A stretch of 64,000 nucleotides of DNA from assembly GCA_031769625.1 (NCBI GenBank), contig JAUIMM010000204.1:440001-504000 (forward strand). Direction: 5' to 3'. The stretch is from Taudactylus pleione. Lineage: Eukaryota; Chordata; Amphibia; Anura; Myobatrachidae. The position numbers and the translations under genes are program-made. Positions 1-9,924 of this stretch are shown piece after piece. The notes beneath the pieces were generated by a model. It searched no databases, was not told where the DNA came from, and saw only the letters and a program-made list of their open reading frames with translations. Numbering within the stretch: the stretch's first letter is position 1; each line of letters begins with the position of its first letter.

Positions 1-225
1 CGGGGAGAGGGGGAGGCTGGAGTGGCATATGAGGGTCTGCTGTTGTGACACATGAGGGTCTGCTGGAGTGACATATGGTGGGCTGCTGAAGTGACAAGGG
101 AGGTTGCTGCTGTATCACATGGAGGAGCTGCTGGAGTGACAAATGGGGGGCTGTAGTGACCCAAGAGGGGGACTAAAGTGACACATAGAGGGCTGGAGTG
201 ACACCAGGTGGGGTTGGATTGTATT
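1..225. repeat. degenerate ~30-bp minisatellite
   Basis: About seven imperfect units of roughly 30 bp, each containing a variant of CTGCTGGAGTGACACATG followed by a G-rich stretch. The array runs off the left edge of the window. No open frame or gene signal was seen in it. Confidence 0.7.
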
Positions 226-614
226 ATGTCAATCTGGGGGGGGGGGGTTATTTTTTTTTGGTGATCTGGGTTGTTTCAGTGTAATTTATGTGGATGTGAC
301 TTTTTCAGTGTATTATTTCTATAGGTGGCTTTATCAGTGTATTTTCTGTGGATCTAGCTTATTCCAACCTATTTTATGTGGATCTGTTTTTTTTATATTG
401 TTCTGGCTTTCCTTTCCCTTTAATAGTTACCTCCACAGTGTTTGTGTGCATGTGCTTTTACATGCTCCTTCAATTATCATACCAGGGGCATGGCCTAGCT
501 AACCACGCCCCTTTTTGCACATGTGCCTTCAGCATGCACATGTTCTCGGCTCTTTGACATATCTACAGATATTTTTGGGCTCTTTGCCTCTGACTGGTTG
601 GCCACCCCTGTTCT
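226..614. other. no gene recognised; weak T-rich repeats
   Basis: A G run and a T run (about 238-260) are followed by three loosely related units containing TTTCAGTGTA and TGTGGAT. Short open frames here have no recognisable domain. Nothing else is supported. Confidence 0.5.
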
Positions 615-1104
615 AATGTCTCCAGGTCAGAAATGTGAAGTACCTCCCTCACCGCCAGCCTCTATACCCTGCCGGTTCCTGTGAAGCAGCCTCTACATCA
701 TATTAGTCTAGCATCTCTCCTTCCTCCTGAGAAGAGTGATTTGCCTCAGAATCCTCAGTTGGAAGTGTCCTCTTTTTGGACGGCCGACTTACCGCGGCCT
801 CAGGAGTCTTAGATGCAGAACCCACAACCTGGGTAAGGCTATAAACAGAGCGGGCTAGTTCATAAGCCCACGCTGGTTCTGTATCAAGAAAGGAAGGGTG
901 AGCGGAACCAGGACTGTCTCTGGCAGCCTCCCGTTCCCTACGTGAAGCGGCTAATTCTGATGTAAGCTGTGTCATGACCCCTGCCAAATAATCTATTGAG
1001 GGTGTGACAGTATGTGCTGTGTTCGCACTATCCGCCCCACAAACCTTGCACAGGGACGACCCGTCAGTTCAAGCATGGGTACATTTCTTTTTGCACCTAG
1101 GCAT
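615..1104 (-). pseudogene. DIRS gag N-terminal fragment
   Basis: Read from the ATG at 1104-1102, the frame gives a Cys-rich start (C-x3-C, then CKVC) like the Cys cluster of the gag at 13118-11681. It then passes an in-frame TGA at codon 12. After that it continues as LAGVMTQLTSELAASRRERE and an acidic stretch ending HSSQEEGEMLD, which matches LAGVMADLSSELAASHSERE and HSSQEEVEMLD of the other copy. Homology stops near 615, so only about the first third of gag remains. DIRS gag-like proteins are thought to form the particle; this fragment cannot. The Cys cluster may be a small zinc ribbon, which is inference. Confidence 0.7.
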
Positions 1105-1177
1105 ACAGTTTCTGTGATGCAGTCTTGTCTGTGGCCTTGGAAGACAATCTCACAGACAAGCCACACACTCACACACT

Positions 1178-1655
1178 GGGCCTGATTCAGAGCAGCTCAC
1201 AAAAAGCGTGCGCTCGCTCTGAATCAGGGCGTGTTGTTTTTTTTGTTGCAGCCTCTTGGCCGCTCACATAGCTGTGTGTTACCACCCACAGCTTATGCGA
1301 GCGGACATGATGGTCAAGACCATCGCGACCATTGGGCTTGGGACGAGACCCTTGCGGTAGGGTCTCATTGCCGCAAGCCCCAGTGGACTTCCTGCACTAT
1401 TAGAGCAGGAAGTCCACCTACTGCCATCACTAGTGATGTCAGTAGGGCCGCCCACAAACGGCAGGCGTTCCTGCAGGAACGCCTCCGTTTGCTCAGCCAC
1501 CCCCCCCCCCGCCATGCCTACAAAATGGGGTGAGCTGTCGATCAACATCGTCAGCCGCCCCATTTGTAGTGAGTCCCGGAGCGAGTGCTTTTTGGGCTCG
1601 CGCGTGCGCACTGGGCCACCATCGACCCGCTTGCGAGTGGGTCTGAATCAGGCCC
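1178..1655. mobile_element. multi-hairpin foldback element, copy A
   Basis: The ends are GGGCCTGATTCAGA and its inverse, TCTGAATCAGGCCC. The interior is a series of separate hairpins, including a perfect 13-bp stem at 1383-1395/1405-1417. It has no coding capacity. Two relatives lie at 43578-44048 and 50494-50962. It sits inside the truncated DIRS copy and is therefore younger than that copy. No clear target duplication is seen, so the superfamily is uncertain. Confidence 0.75.
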
Positions 1656-1915
1656 CCAGTTCAGTAGACAATGTGCAAACAGAGGCAGTTGGAGCAACAG
1701 ATGGGGAGGAGCAGAATATCACTAATAACGCAACTCAATGATAAAGTGGAAAATCCCACCTATTCAATTATAAGGTGAAAATTCCACTATTGTAAAAGCA
1801 GATGGGGAGGATTAATATATACAACCCCACTGCAAAACTCACAGACTCTGCAGACTGGAGCTGGAATGTGGGCTATCACCCTGAGCATCCTTTGCAGAAG
1901 ATGGCACCGCTCCTA

Positions 1916-2112
1916 GGGACCTATTTATCAAGCTGTGAAAAGTGTGGAGAAGTGAACCAGTGGAGAAGTTGCCCATAGGCAACCAATCAGCTCCTACCTA
2001 TTATTTTATAGACTGTAGTTGATAAATGCTACTTGAAAGCTGATTGGTTGCTATGGCAACTTCTCCACTGGTACACTTCTCCACACTTTTCACTGCTTGA
2101 TAAATAGGCCCC
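1916..2112. mobile_element. 197-bp palindromic MITE, Harbinger-type
   Basis: Near-complete palindrome: the left arm starts GGGACCTATTTATCAAGC and the right arm ends GATAAATAGGCCCC. The arms share the GTGTGGAGAAGTG and CAACCAATCAGCT segments in inverse orientation. It is flanked by CTA on both sides (1913-1915 and 2113-2115), a 3-bp duplication consistent with PIF/Harbinger-mobilised MITEs. Family assignment is by TSD size and termini only. Confidence 0.75.
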
Positions 2113-2889
2113 CTAGTGAGCAGACTCAGCAGAGCGCGCCAATATGCAGGAGGCGGCGGCGCATGGCTCTCTGGGATAGATGGAAGCTCCGCCCCTATCT
2201 CCGGTATGCGTCCTAAGCGGCTATGCCGGAGAACAACCCGGCGCCGGTGTTTTGTAAAGCACCTGCGCGGTAATTACTCTACCGCGCTGAGGCGGCTCTT
2301 AGCAGTTTTACAGACAGCCGTGCTGAAGCGGCACTGCTAGAGGCTGTTGGAGCAGGTTACAGACAGCCGCGCTGAAGCGGCGTCTGAGTTCCCCCGTCAA
2401 TGCCGTCGCCAATGTACTTTGTAAGTCACCGGCGCGGTGGTCACTGACATCCGCGCTGACGCGGCTCTGCTAGGGGCTTTACAGACAGCCGCGCTGAAGC
2501 AGCATCTAAGTGCCCCCGTCAATGCTGTCGCCGGAGCTTCTACTACAAGCCCCGACGCACTACAGCTCCACAGAGACACCAATAGTGACCATGTCACTGC
2601 CCAGCTAGAAATTAACACCTCTCCCGCTAATCAGGAGAGGTGTGTCATACTTACTGCTGTTGTGGCCAGAGTGCTGTGCAGAGGGGAGAGGTGCGGGGAC
2701 CCGGACACAAGCCGGTTTCAGCTGTGGTGGGCCCCACTGAGTCTGTGGACTCAATTGTAATGACTCCTCCATAAGGGTGACCCACACTGGCGGCTCGCAC
2801 GGTGCAGGCAGACTGTCCTCATAGTAAATCATATAAATATAATAAAAAATAAGAACTATAGGGCTGGAGCCAGCCCCATGTACACCGGC

Positions 2890-3049
2890 TCTTCTCGGGC
2901 ACGTTCTAAAAACTGGGGCTGATGGGGCATAGAGGGGGAGGAGCCAATCACACTTTTAGATTTTTAAAGTGCCAGAGCTCTACTCTACCACCATCTATAC
3001 CCCACTGTCATGAAGCTCCTGTGTCCCCTAGTGGATGAAGGAGAAATAT
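2890..3049 (-). repeat. DIRS terminal repeat (copy at 615-3049)
   Basis: Contains GGGGCTGATGGGGCATAGAG, the GGAGGAGCCA block and the ending CCCCTAGTGGATGAAGGAG. It is the same as the ends at 14041-14199 and, inverted, at 8568-8690. A further isolated copy lies at 19634-19803. Confidence 0.75.
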
Positions 3050-3060
3050 ATATACAGATA

Positions 3061-4697
3061 CAGTCAGGTGCATAAATATTGGGACATTGACAGAATTTTC
3101 ATATTTTGACCTCTATTCACCACCACAATGGCTTTGAAATGAAACAAACAAGATGTGCTTTAACTGCAGACTTTCAGATTTAATTTGAGGGTAATTACAT
3201 CCAAATCAGGTGAACGGTGTAGGAATTACAACGGTTTCTATATGTGCCTCCCACTTTTTAAGGGGCCAAAAGTAAAGGGACTATCAACTCAAAAGCTATT
3301 TCATGGACAGGTGTGGGCTATTCCCTCATTATTTCATTATCAATTAAGCAGGTAAAAGGTCTGGAGTTGATTCTAGGTGTGACATTTGCATTTGGAATCA
3401 GTTGCTGTCGACTCTCAATATGAGATCCAAAGAGCTGTCACTACCAGTGAAGCAAGCCATCATTAGGCTGAAAAATCAAAACAAACCCATCAGAGAGATA
3501 GTAAAAACATTAGATGTGGCCAAATCAACTGTTTGGAACATTCTTAAAAAGAAATAACGCACCGGAGAGCTCAGCAACACCAAAAGACCCGGAAGACCAC
3601 GCAAAACAACTGTGGTGGATGACAGAAGAATTATTTCTCTGGTGAAGAAAAACCCCTTCCCAATAGTTGGCCAAATCACGAACACTCTCCAGTGTCCAGT
3701 GTCATCAATCAAGAGAAGACTTCACAAGAGTGAATATACAGGGTTCACCACAAGATGTAAACCATTGCTGAGCCTCAAAAACAGGAAGACCAAATTAGAG
3801 TTTGCCAAACAACATCTAAAAAAGCCATTACAGTTCTGGAACAATATCCTATGGACAGATGAGACAAAGATAAACTTGTACCAGAGTGATGGGAAGAGAA
3901 AGTATGGAGAAGGAAAAGAACTGCTCATGATCCAAAACATACCACCTCATCAGTGAAGCATGGTGGTGGTAGTGTCATGGCATGGGCATGTATGGCTGCC
4001 AATGGAACTGGTTCCCTTGTATTTATTGATGATGTGACTGCTGACAAAAGCAGCAGAATGAATTCTGAAGTGTTTCGGGCAATATTATATACTCATATTC
4101 AGTCAAATGCTTCAGAACTCATTGGACGGTGCTTCACAGTGCAGATGGATAATGACCCGAAGCATACTGCAAAAGCAACCAAAGAGTTTTTTTTAAGGCT
4201 AAAAAGTGGAATGTTATGCAATGGCCAAGTCAATCCCCTGACCTGAATCCAATTGAGCGTGCATTTCACTTGATGAAGACAAAACTGTAGGGAAAATACC
4301 CCAAGAACAAGCAGGAACTGAAGACAGTTGCAGTAGAGGCCTGGCAGAGCATCACCAGGGATGAAACCCAGCGTCTGGTGATGTCTATGCTTTCCAGACT
4401 TCAGGCTGTAATTGCCTGCAAAGGATTTGCAACAAAGTATTAAAAAGTGAAAGTTAGATTTAGGATTGTTTAGTTTGTCCCATTACTTTTTGCCCCTTAA
4501 AAAGTGGGAGGCACATATAGAAACCGTTGTAATTCCTACACCATTCACCTGATTTTTATGTAATTACCCTCAAATTAAATCTGAAAGTCTGCAGTTAAAG
4601 CACATCTTGTTTGTTTCATTTCAAAGCCATTGTGGTGGTGAATAGAGGCCAAAATATGAAAATTCTGTCAATGTCCCAATATTTATGCACCTGACTG
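3061..4697 (+). mobile_element. complete Tc1/mariner element with 221-bp inverted repeats
   Basis: Both ends read CAGTCAGGTGCATAAATATT inward. The inverted repeats span 3061-3281 and 4477-4697, exactly 221 bp each and almost identical. TA dinucleotides flank the element (3059-3060 and 4698-4699), the hallmark Tc1/mariner target duplication. The transposase between them is broken, so the copy is non-autonomous. Equal-length, near-identical arms suggest it is not very old. Confidence 0.93.
3420..4443 (+). pseudogene. Tc1-family transposase pseudogene
   Basis: Starts with ATG at 3420. It reads through a paired-like helix-turn-helix region (KELSLPVKQAII, then IREIVKTLDVAKSTVWNIL) to a premature TAA at about codon 46. 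The GRPR-type hinge GRPRKTTVVDD follows, then the first catalytic Asp in ILWTDETK. A frameshift near 3950 leads to KHGGGSVMAWACMAANGTG and the second Asp in MDNDPKHTAKA. A further frameshift near 4215 precedes DLNPIE, which carries the final acidic residue, and the frame ends in TAA at 4441-4443. The layout is that of a roughly 340-residue DD34E transposase with the DDE residues still readable, but at least one stop and two frameshifts kill it. Confidence 0.9.
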
Positions 4698-5010
4698 TAG
4701 ATGGATAGATAGATATCTATCTATCTATCAACACAACAGGGAAGCTCACTGTTTTACTCTTGGCGCACCCACAAGCATGCAGCACACAAGTCCACAGATA
4801 TGGCACCGTGTAACACACAACTTTATGTGACCCACCTCACAAATACATGAATTTATATAAGTGAGATCCAAGAAAAGCCCTTCCCACACACACCTGCCAG
4901 GGCTATAGGAGAAGGAAAGGGATAGGTATAGACGTACAGTAATAGAAAGAAAGCACAGTCAGCACTAGCAAAAGTCACATACAATGCAGAAAGATAATAC
5001 TCACTGCACC
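4698..5010. other. short GATA/TATC microsatellite, then non-coding sequence
   Basis: A GATAGATAGATA/TATCTATCTATC stretch at 4700-4730 directly abuts the Tc1 right end. The remainder to about 5010 shows no repeat or gene signal. Confidence 0.5.
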
Positions 5011-5017
5011 TTTTCAC

Positions 5018-5420
5018 TACAATCGGGAAGCCGGCTGACATTATACTGACAGCCGGCTTCCCGACTGTCATATCCCGATGAGGGTGAAATGCCTGGCGTC
5101 TAGATATAGAAGCACCTCATTTCACCGACGCCGGGAGACCGGCATCCCGGTTGAAGGGATGCCGGGCACCACCAGCAGAGAGCCACGCGTGGGGGGTTTA
5201 GCGAACCCGGGGGGACTTAGGGTTAGGCACCCCCCCGGGAGGGGTAGGCTAGGGGGAGGGAGGGATAGGCACCACCGGGGGAACTTAGGGTTAGGCACTT
5301 ACAGGGGGGGGGATTAGGGTTAGGCACCCCTAAGGAGGGTTAGGGGGGTTAGGTTAGTCATTACTTACCTGACGACGATCGGGATTTCTAGCGCTGTCGG
5401 CCTGCCGCTGCCGGGAATTC
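5018..5420. repeat. foldback-type repeat with hairpin and TTAGGGTTAGGCAC core
   Basis: A strong hairpin at 5023-5065 (stem TCGGGAAGCCGGCTG) is followed by several units containing TTAGGGTTAGGCACC spaced about 35-60 bp apart (5209-5360). The segment ends with ATCGGGATTTC and GCCGGGAATTC. The same core recurs at 29055-29120 and, inverted, near 33595-33650 and 39235-39340. It is probably a non-autonomous DNA transposon family; its exact ends are not resolved. Confidence 0.5.
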
Positions 5421-5940
5421 TTACCAATTCCTTACAATCAACCTGCCCAAATTCAGTGTCTGGGAGGGCTATAGTGCTGTGTACGCTGTCCTAGCAGGGG
5501 AGAAGTACACAGGGGGACCGGTCCGCACGCTGCCTGAGAGATCTGCGATGTGCCAGGGAAGATGGCCGCCGGAGACCTCAGAGGAGGAGTGGCTGCAGGA
5601 GGAATGCAGCTCAGTGTCGCCAGACCCGAGCGGAAAGGTGCGCTGAGCTGAGCCACTAGACAGGGAAGGCTGCCTTCCCTGGCTAGCAATTAACCCCCGT
5701 GATGCGGGCTCCCGCTGCCGCAATGTATCCCCTGCTAAGCAGCCCCCCTGCGCTAAGGGTGACTCGACTCCGGCCGGGCATCAACTAAAAACTGAGGTGC
5801 CTGTGGCTCGGGGGCGGGTATAGAGGAGGATGGACCCAGTGCATCCTGGGAGAAGTAAAAGCTTTAACTGGCCCGTAGATCCAGATATACCCCAAGGTCA
5901 ACCCTGTGGACCCCTATGGAACCTGAAGTAGAAATTGGAT
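5421..5940. other. GC-rich non-coding block, possibly a diverged DIRS-family end
   Basis: A GC-rich stretch ending GTGGACCCCTATGGAACCTG and GAAGTAGAAA. This resembles in layout the DIRS terminal sequence CCCCTAGTGGATGAAGGAG. Short open frames on both strands have no recognisable domains. The DIRS link rests on one short match and is tentative. Confidence 0.25.
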
Positions 5941-7264
5941 TTTTATCCCATTTGTTGCTTTGGCCAATTTACCCTTGAAATAAGGGAGTGGATAGATACC
6001 CAGATGTGAATATTCCCTACTTGCTTTGTTGTAAGTTGGGGTACGTTCTTTTTATAAAACCTCTTGGAGATCATTAATTGGAATGATCATTTATTAGAAG
6101 GATCGTTTTTTATAGTCATTTCTTTGTTAAGAACTCTGTTTTGTGTACTTTTTTGGGGGGGCACATACGTTGTGGAGACAATCAAGACGTTTCAAACCCA
6201 TTATGAGGAACTTTGACCATCGTCTCATGTGATATTTATTGAATCACCACCAAAAAATAATATAAAAAGACTGAGTATTCTTCACTCTTTCTGAATTTCT
6301 ATATGCTTGTTATATCCAGCGCCATCCCCTACCCAATTCTTTTTCTTATATGCTAGTGGATGTGTGGTGACACTCTCCTTTCTGTGTGGTGGATTGGAAG
6401 CAGGTGTTGCACACCCCTTATAGAATTGTTTTTATTGCATTACCTTTATACTGATAAATTATATAAGAAATGTTAGGTAAAACAAAAACCAACGGCCTTG
6501 GAAGGTAAAAGCACATGATACAGGGCACACCAGTCCATCACGCTGGTTCTTGTCTGAAATGGTCAGACTGTGCTTTAGATGTAACAAACACTCCCTATAA
6601 CGTATATACATCCCTCCAATTACCAATCAGATATGGAATTAAGTGAATTTGAACAAAAAAAATTGTTGAAGACAGTTTATTATATGCGACCACCTAACAG
6701 CCATATAAATGTACACTGCTTAAGTGAAGGCTAAAGTGAATATATGGTATCAATAGCCTCTTACATTTTCTAGGGTTGGGTACAGTACCGCGGCGGGCAG
6801 GATGCAGACAGTCAGAATCCTGACAGAATTTGGTAAGTAACCCTAACCTCCCCCACCTTTCCAGCAGCCTAAACCTTAACTCCCCTCCCCTACCGCAGCC
6901 TAACCCTGACATTCACCATCGGTGTGTCATAGGTTAGAATTCTGGGTCGGGATGCAGACTGCTGTCCAGATTTTGACCATCAGGATACCGATTACATCCC
7001 GTTTTCTGTGCATGTGCATAAAGGAGATCATCTAAGTGTCCATATAATATAGAATATACATTTGTATTCAAAATAACCTCTCTGACACATTCACTGCTTG
7101 CTTTAGAATATACTAAAACAGAAAGATCTCCTGTCCTATTTATTAACTCTTCCCAACTGCCATGAATACATGCAAATAGATCTGATAGGCAGAATTTGGA
7201 CTGAGCAAACAAATTAAAGTCCACTTGGGCGCCATACACTGACATACCAGGGAAGTGATGAGGA
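5941..7264. other. non-coding; one CTAACCC-containing repeat fragment
   Basis: Mostly AT-rich sequence with no gene signal. At about 6780-7000 there is a fragment of the family with ACCCTAACCTCCCC cores and flanking GACAGTCAGAATCCTGACAG and CATCAGGATACCGATTAC, which look like one arm of a foldback. A 140-residue minus-strand frame at 6934-7356 has no domain and runs into the hAT end. Confidence 0.4.
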
Positions 7265-7825
7265 GCCATAACCAGTGGCGTAACTAGTGGGGAATAGTCA
7301 GGGTAAATGCCCTGGGCGCCGTGAGACGCGGTGGCGTGGGGGGCGCAGCCGGCCACAGTCCGGCCCGCCCTAGTTAGCCACCAGTGTAGCGCCGACCACA
7401 GTGAGTGCGGTCAGCGCTACACATTTACACAGGACCGGCGCTAGGCTTCCAGCGCCGGTCCTGTGTTGCACAGCTGAGCCCTTTCCCTCCCCCTGAGCGC
7501 TTGCCCAATAGCGCTAGGAGGCAGGCTCAGGCTGTGCATAACACACGCATCGCCGCCAGATGTGTGTGTTAAACAGCAGCCAATGAGACTCAGATAGACT
7601 CTCATTGACTGCTGCAGCACCCACTGCAAGAGCCGGGCTTCGTCCAGCTCCTGCAGTGGGTAATGGGACAGACGTCATGACATCATGACGTCTCTCCCAT
7701 AATGCTGAGCGTGCCAGCCTGGGAGGACTGGCGGGCGGCGGCGGTGGTGTCGCGGTCTGGAGCAGCAGCGTGGATTCAGGTAAGTATATTTTTATATATA
7801 TTTTTTATAAACCTGTCTGCACTAC

Positions 7826-8517
7826 TGGGGGCACACCGGGGGAGGGGTGTGGCTACTACTGGGGGGACCTCTACTGGGGGTGGGGGCACAACGGGGGAGG
7901 GGTGGCTACTACTGGGGGCACCATTATTGGGAGGACCTCTACTGGGGGGGGCTACTACTGGGGGAACTTAATCGGGAGGGGGAACCTCTACTGGGGACTA
8001 CTACTTGGGGGGGGGAACTACCACTGGGGGCATTATAAAAGGGGCCTACTACTAGAGGCACTGCACTGGGGGGACCACTACTGGGGGCAATAATAGGAAG
8101 GGCCACTACAGGGGGCACTGGATAGGGGGGATCACTACTGGGTGCCTGCATAAGGGGAACCACTACTGGGAAAACTGCATATGGGGGGGGGGGGGGGGAC
8201 TACTGCTGGGGGCACTATATAAAGGGCACTGCATGGGGGGGGGACTACTACTACTGGGGGCACTATATAAAGGCAACTGCATAAGGGGATACTGCTGCTG
8301 GGCGCACTGCATTGTGGGGGCTGCTACTGGGAGCACTGCATAGGGGGAGCACTACATGGGGCACTGCATTTGGGGGGGGCCACTACTGGGGGTACTGAGT
8401 AAGGGGAACTAATTGGGGGCTGTATAAGAGGGACCACTACTGGGCATACTGTATAAGGGGCACTACTATGGGCCTGCATAAGAGGGGCAACAACTGCATA
8501 CGGGGGGTACTGTATAA
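7826..8517. repeat. minisatellite A inside the hAT (GGGGGCACTACT-type units)
   Basis: Irregular units of about 25-38 bp such as CTACTACTGGGGGCACTA and CTGCATAAGGGG. It gives spurious Gly/Tyr- or Pro/Val-rich frames on the two strands. The array continues after the DIRS insertion (14200 onward) and is repeated as array B at 15010-15610. Related units occur in the hATs at 38333 and 41043. Confidence 0.85.
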
Positions 8518-8943
8518 CAGGATTTTGGTACTTACCGTTAAATCCATTTCTCCGATTCCACAGGGGACACTGGAGCTTCATGACAGTGGGTTATAGACGG
8601 TGGGTTGAGTTGAGCCTGGCACTTTAAAAATCTACAAGTGTGACTGGCTCCTCCCCCTCAATGCCCCATCAGCCCCAGTTTTAAAGAACTGAGCCCGAGA
8701 GGAGACGGAGAACAGACTGAAGAACAGAGAAGGAGAACAGGAAAAGAAACAATCCAACATACTGACACACTGCAAGAACACAGCAGGCTGCAGGGATAAA
8801 CAGTCACACAACGAAAACAGACCAAACTGCAACAGAACTGTAGCAGAACAAGTAACTGAGAACAGGCAAGAAGCACTGGGTGGGCGTCCAGTATCCCCTG
8901 TGGAATCGGAGAAATGGATTTAACGGTAAGTACCAAAATCCTG
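8518..8943. repeat. DIRS left-end inverted repeats (plus-strand left)
   Basis: CAGGATTTTGGTACTTACCG through CCACAGGGGACACTGGA at 8518-8574 is repeated inverted at 8889-8943, leaving about 315 bp between the arms. Within the spacer, 8568-8690 is the inverted match of the opposite element end (14041-14190). The arrangement fits the split terminal and internal complementary repeats used in DIRS circular replication; the functional reading is family knowledge. Confidence 0.75.
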
Positions 8944-9002
8944 TTTTCTCCTTCATCCACTAGGGGATACTGGAGCTTCATGACAGTGGGGACGTCCCAA
9001 AG

Positions 9003-9924
9003 CTACGCTCCTGGGGGGAGAGTGCTGAACGCCCTGCAAGACACTGCAACCAAAATAGTCAGACGAATCCACCTGGCCAAAGTTTGCTTAGACGCAGGCC
9101 AGCCACGCCGATTAGCATCATAAAGAACGAACAGAGCCTCTGATTTACGTAGCCCCTCAGTACGGGACACATAAATGCGAAGTGCCCGAACCACATCCAA
9201 GGAGTGAGAATCCCCGGAAGAGTCCGACAACGCTGGCACTACAATCGGCTGATTCAGATGAAACTCCGAGACCACCTTGGGCAAAAAGGAACGGCGGGTA
9301 CGAAGTTCGCCCGATCTTCGTGAAAAATCAAGTAAGGGGAACGGCAGGACAAGGCTCCCAGTTCAGACACTCGTCTGGCCGAAGCCAGGGCCAATAAAAG
9401 GATCATCTTCCAAGTCAAATACTTCAATTCCACCTCCTGCAAAGGCTCAAAGGTGGATGACTGAAGAAAAGATAAAACAAGATTCAGGTCCCAAGGAAAC
9501 CGTGGGTGGCACAAAGGGGGGCTGAATTCTAAGTACCCCTTGAAAAAAGGTCTGAACCTCTGGAATCAGAGCTAGACGACGCTGGAAAAAAATAGAAAGA
9601 GCAGAAATCTGCACTTTAAGCGATCCCAAGCGTAAGCCCGCATCAAGGCCTTTTTTGAAGAAAAAGAAGACGTGGTAAATGAAAAGAGGAGGTGGAAGAT
9701 CCACGACCTTCACACCAGGAGATATAAGCCCTCCAAATGCGAAGATAATGCGCTGATGTTACCGGTTTTCTAGCCCTAAGCATGGTAGGAATGACAGACC
9801 TAGGAACACCATGGCTTCTTAGGATGGTGGTCTCAATAGCCACGCCGTTAAACGAAGCCGCCGTAAATCCGGGTACACACATGGACCCTGTGGTAGAAGG
9901 TCCGATCGTAGCGGAAGAGGCCAA
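9003..9924 (-). pseudogene. DIRS tyrosine recombinase fragment
   Basis: Four overlapping frames give pieces of a phage-integrase-like recombinase: an N-terminal SAM-like core-binding part (RKPVTSAHYLRIWRAYISWC), a middle part (KKGLDAGLRLGSLKVQISAL), then LLALASARRVSELGAL carrying the first catalytic Arg, and ALRIYVSRTEGLRKSEALFV. After ARWIRLTI the sequence changes to ILVAVSCRAFSTLPPGA and runs straight into the terminal repeat. The expected H-x-x-R and catalytic Tyr region is therefore missing. In DIRS elements this enzyme integrates the circular DNA intermediate. Several frameshifts plus the lost active site make this copy inactive. Confidence 0.8.

Larger units (their letters stand above)
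615..3049 (-). mobile_element. truncated DIRS-like retroelement copy (gag start plus terminal repeat)
   Basis: The stretch aligns by eye with the leader and gag start of the larger DIRS element at 8518-14199. Shared parts are the gag N-terminus, the GC-rich leader with repeated ACAGACAGCCGCGCTGAAG-like units (2300-2520), and the terminal repeat at about 2890-3049 ending in GTCCCCTAGTGGATGAAG. Homology begins abruptly near 615 inside gag, so reverse transcriptase and recombinase are missing. Two foldback elements (1178-1655 and 1916-2112) were inserted later. The gag start carries a premature stop, so this is a dead copy. Confidence 0.75.

Noticed and set aside
5209..5360. Interstitial telomere sequence
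   Set aside because: TTAGGG occurs in pairs inside longer TTAGGGTTAGGCACC units within a dispersed family, not as a pure telomeric array.
7702..8581. Gly/Tyr-rich and Pro/Val-rich frames on both strands
   Set aside because: Products of the GGGGGCACTACT minisatellite, with no start or domain support.
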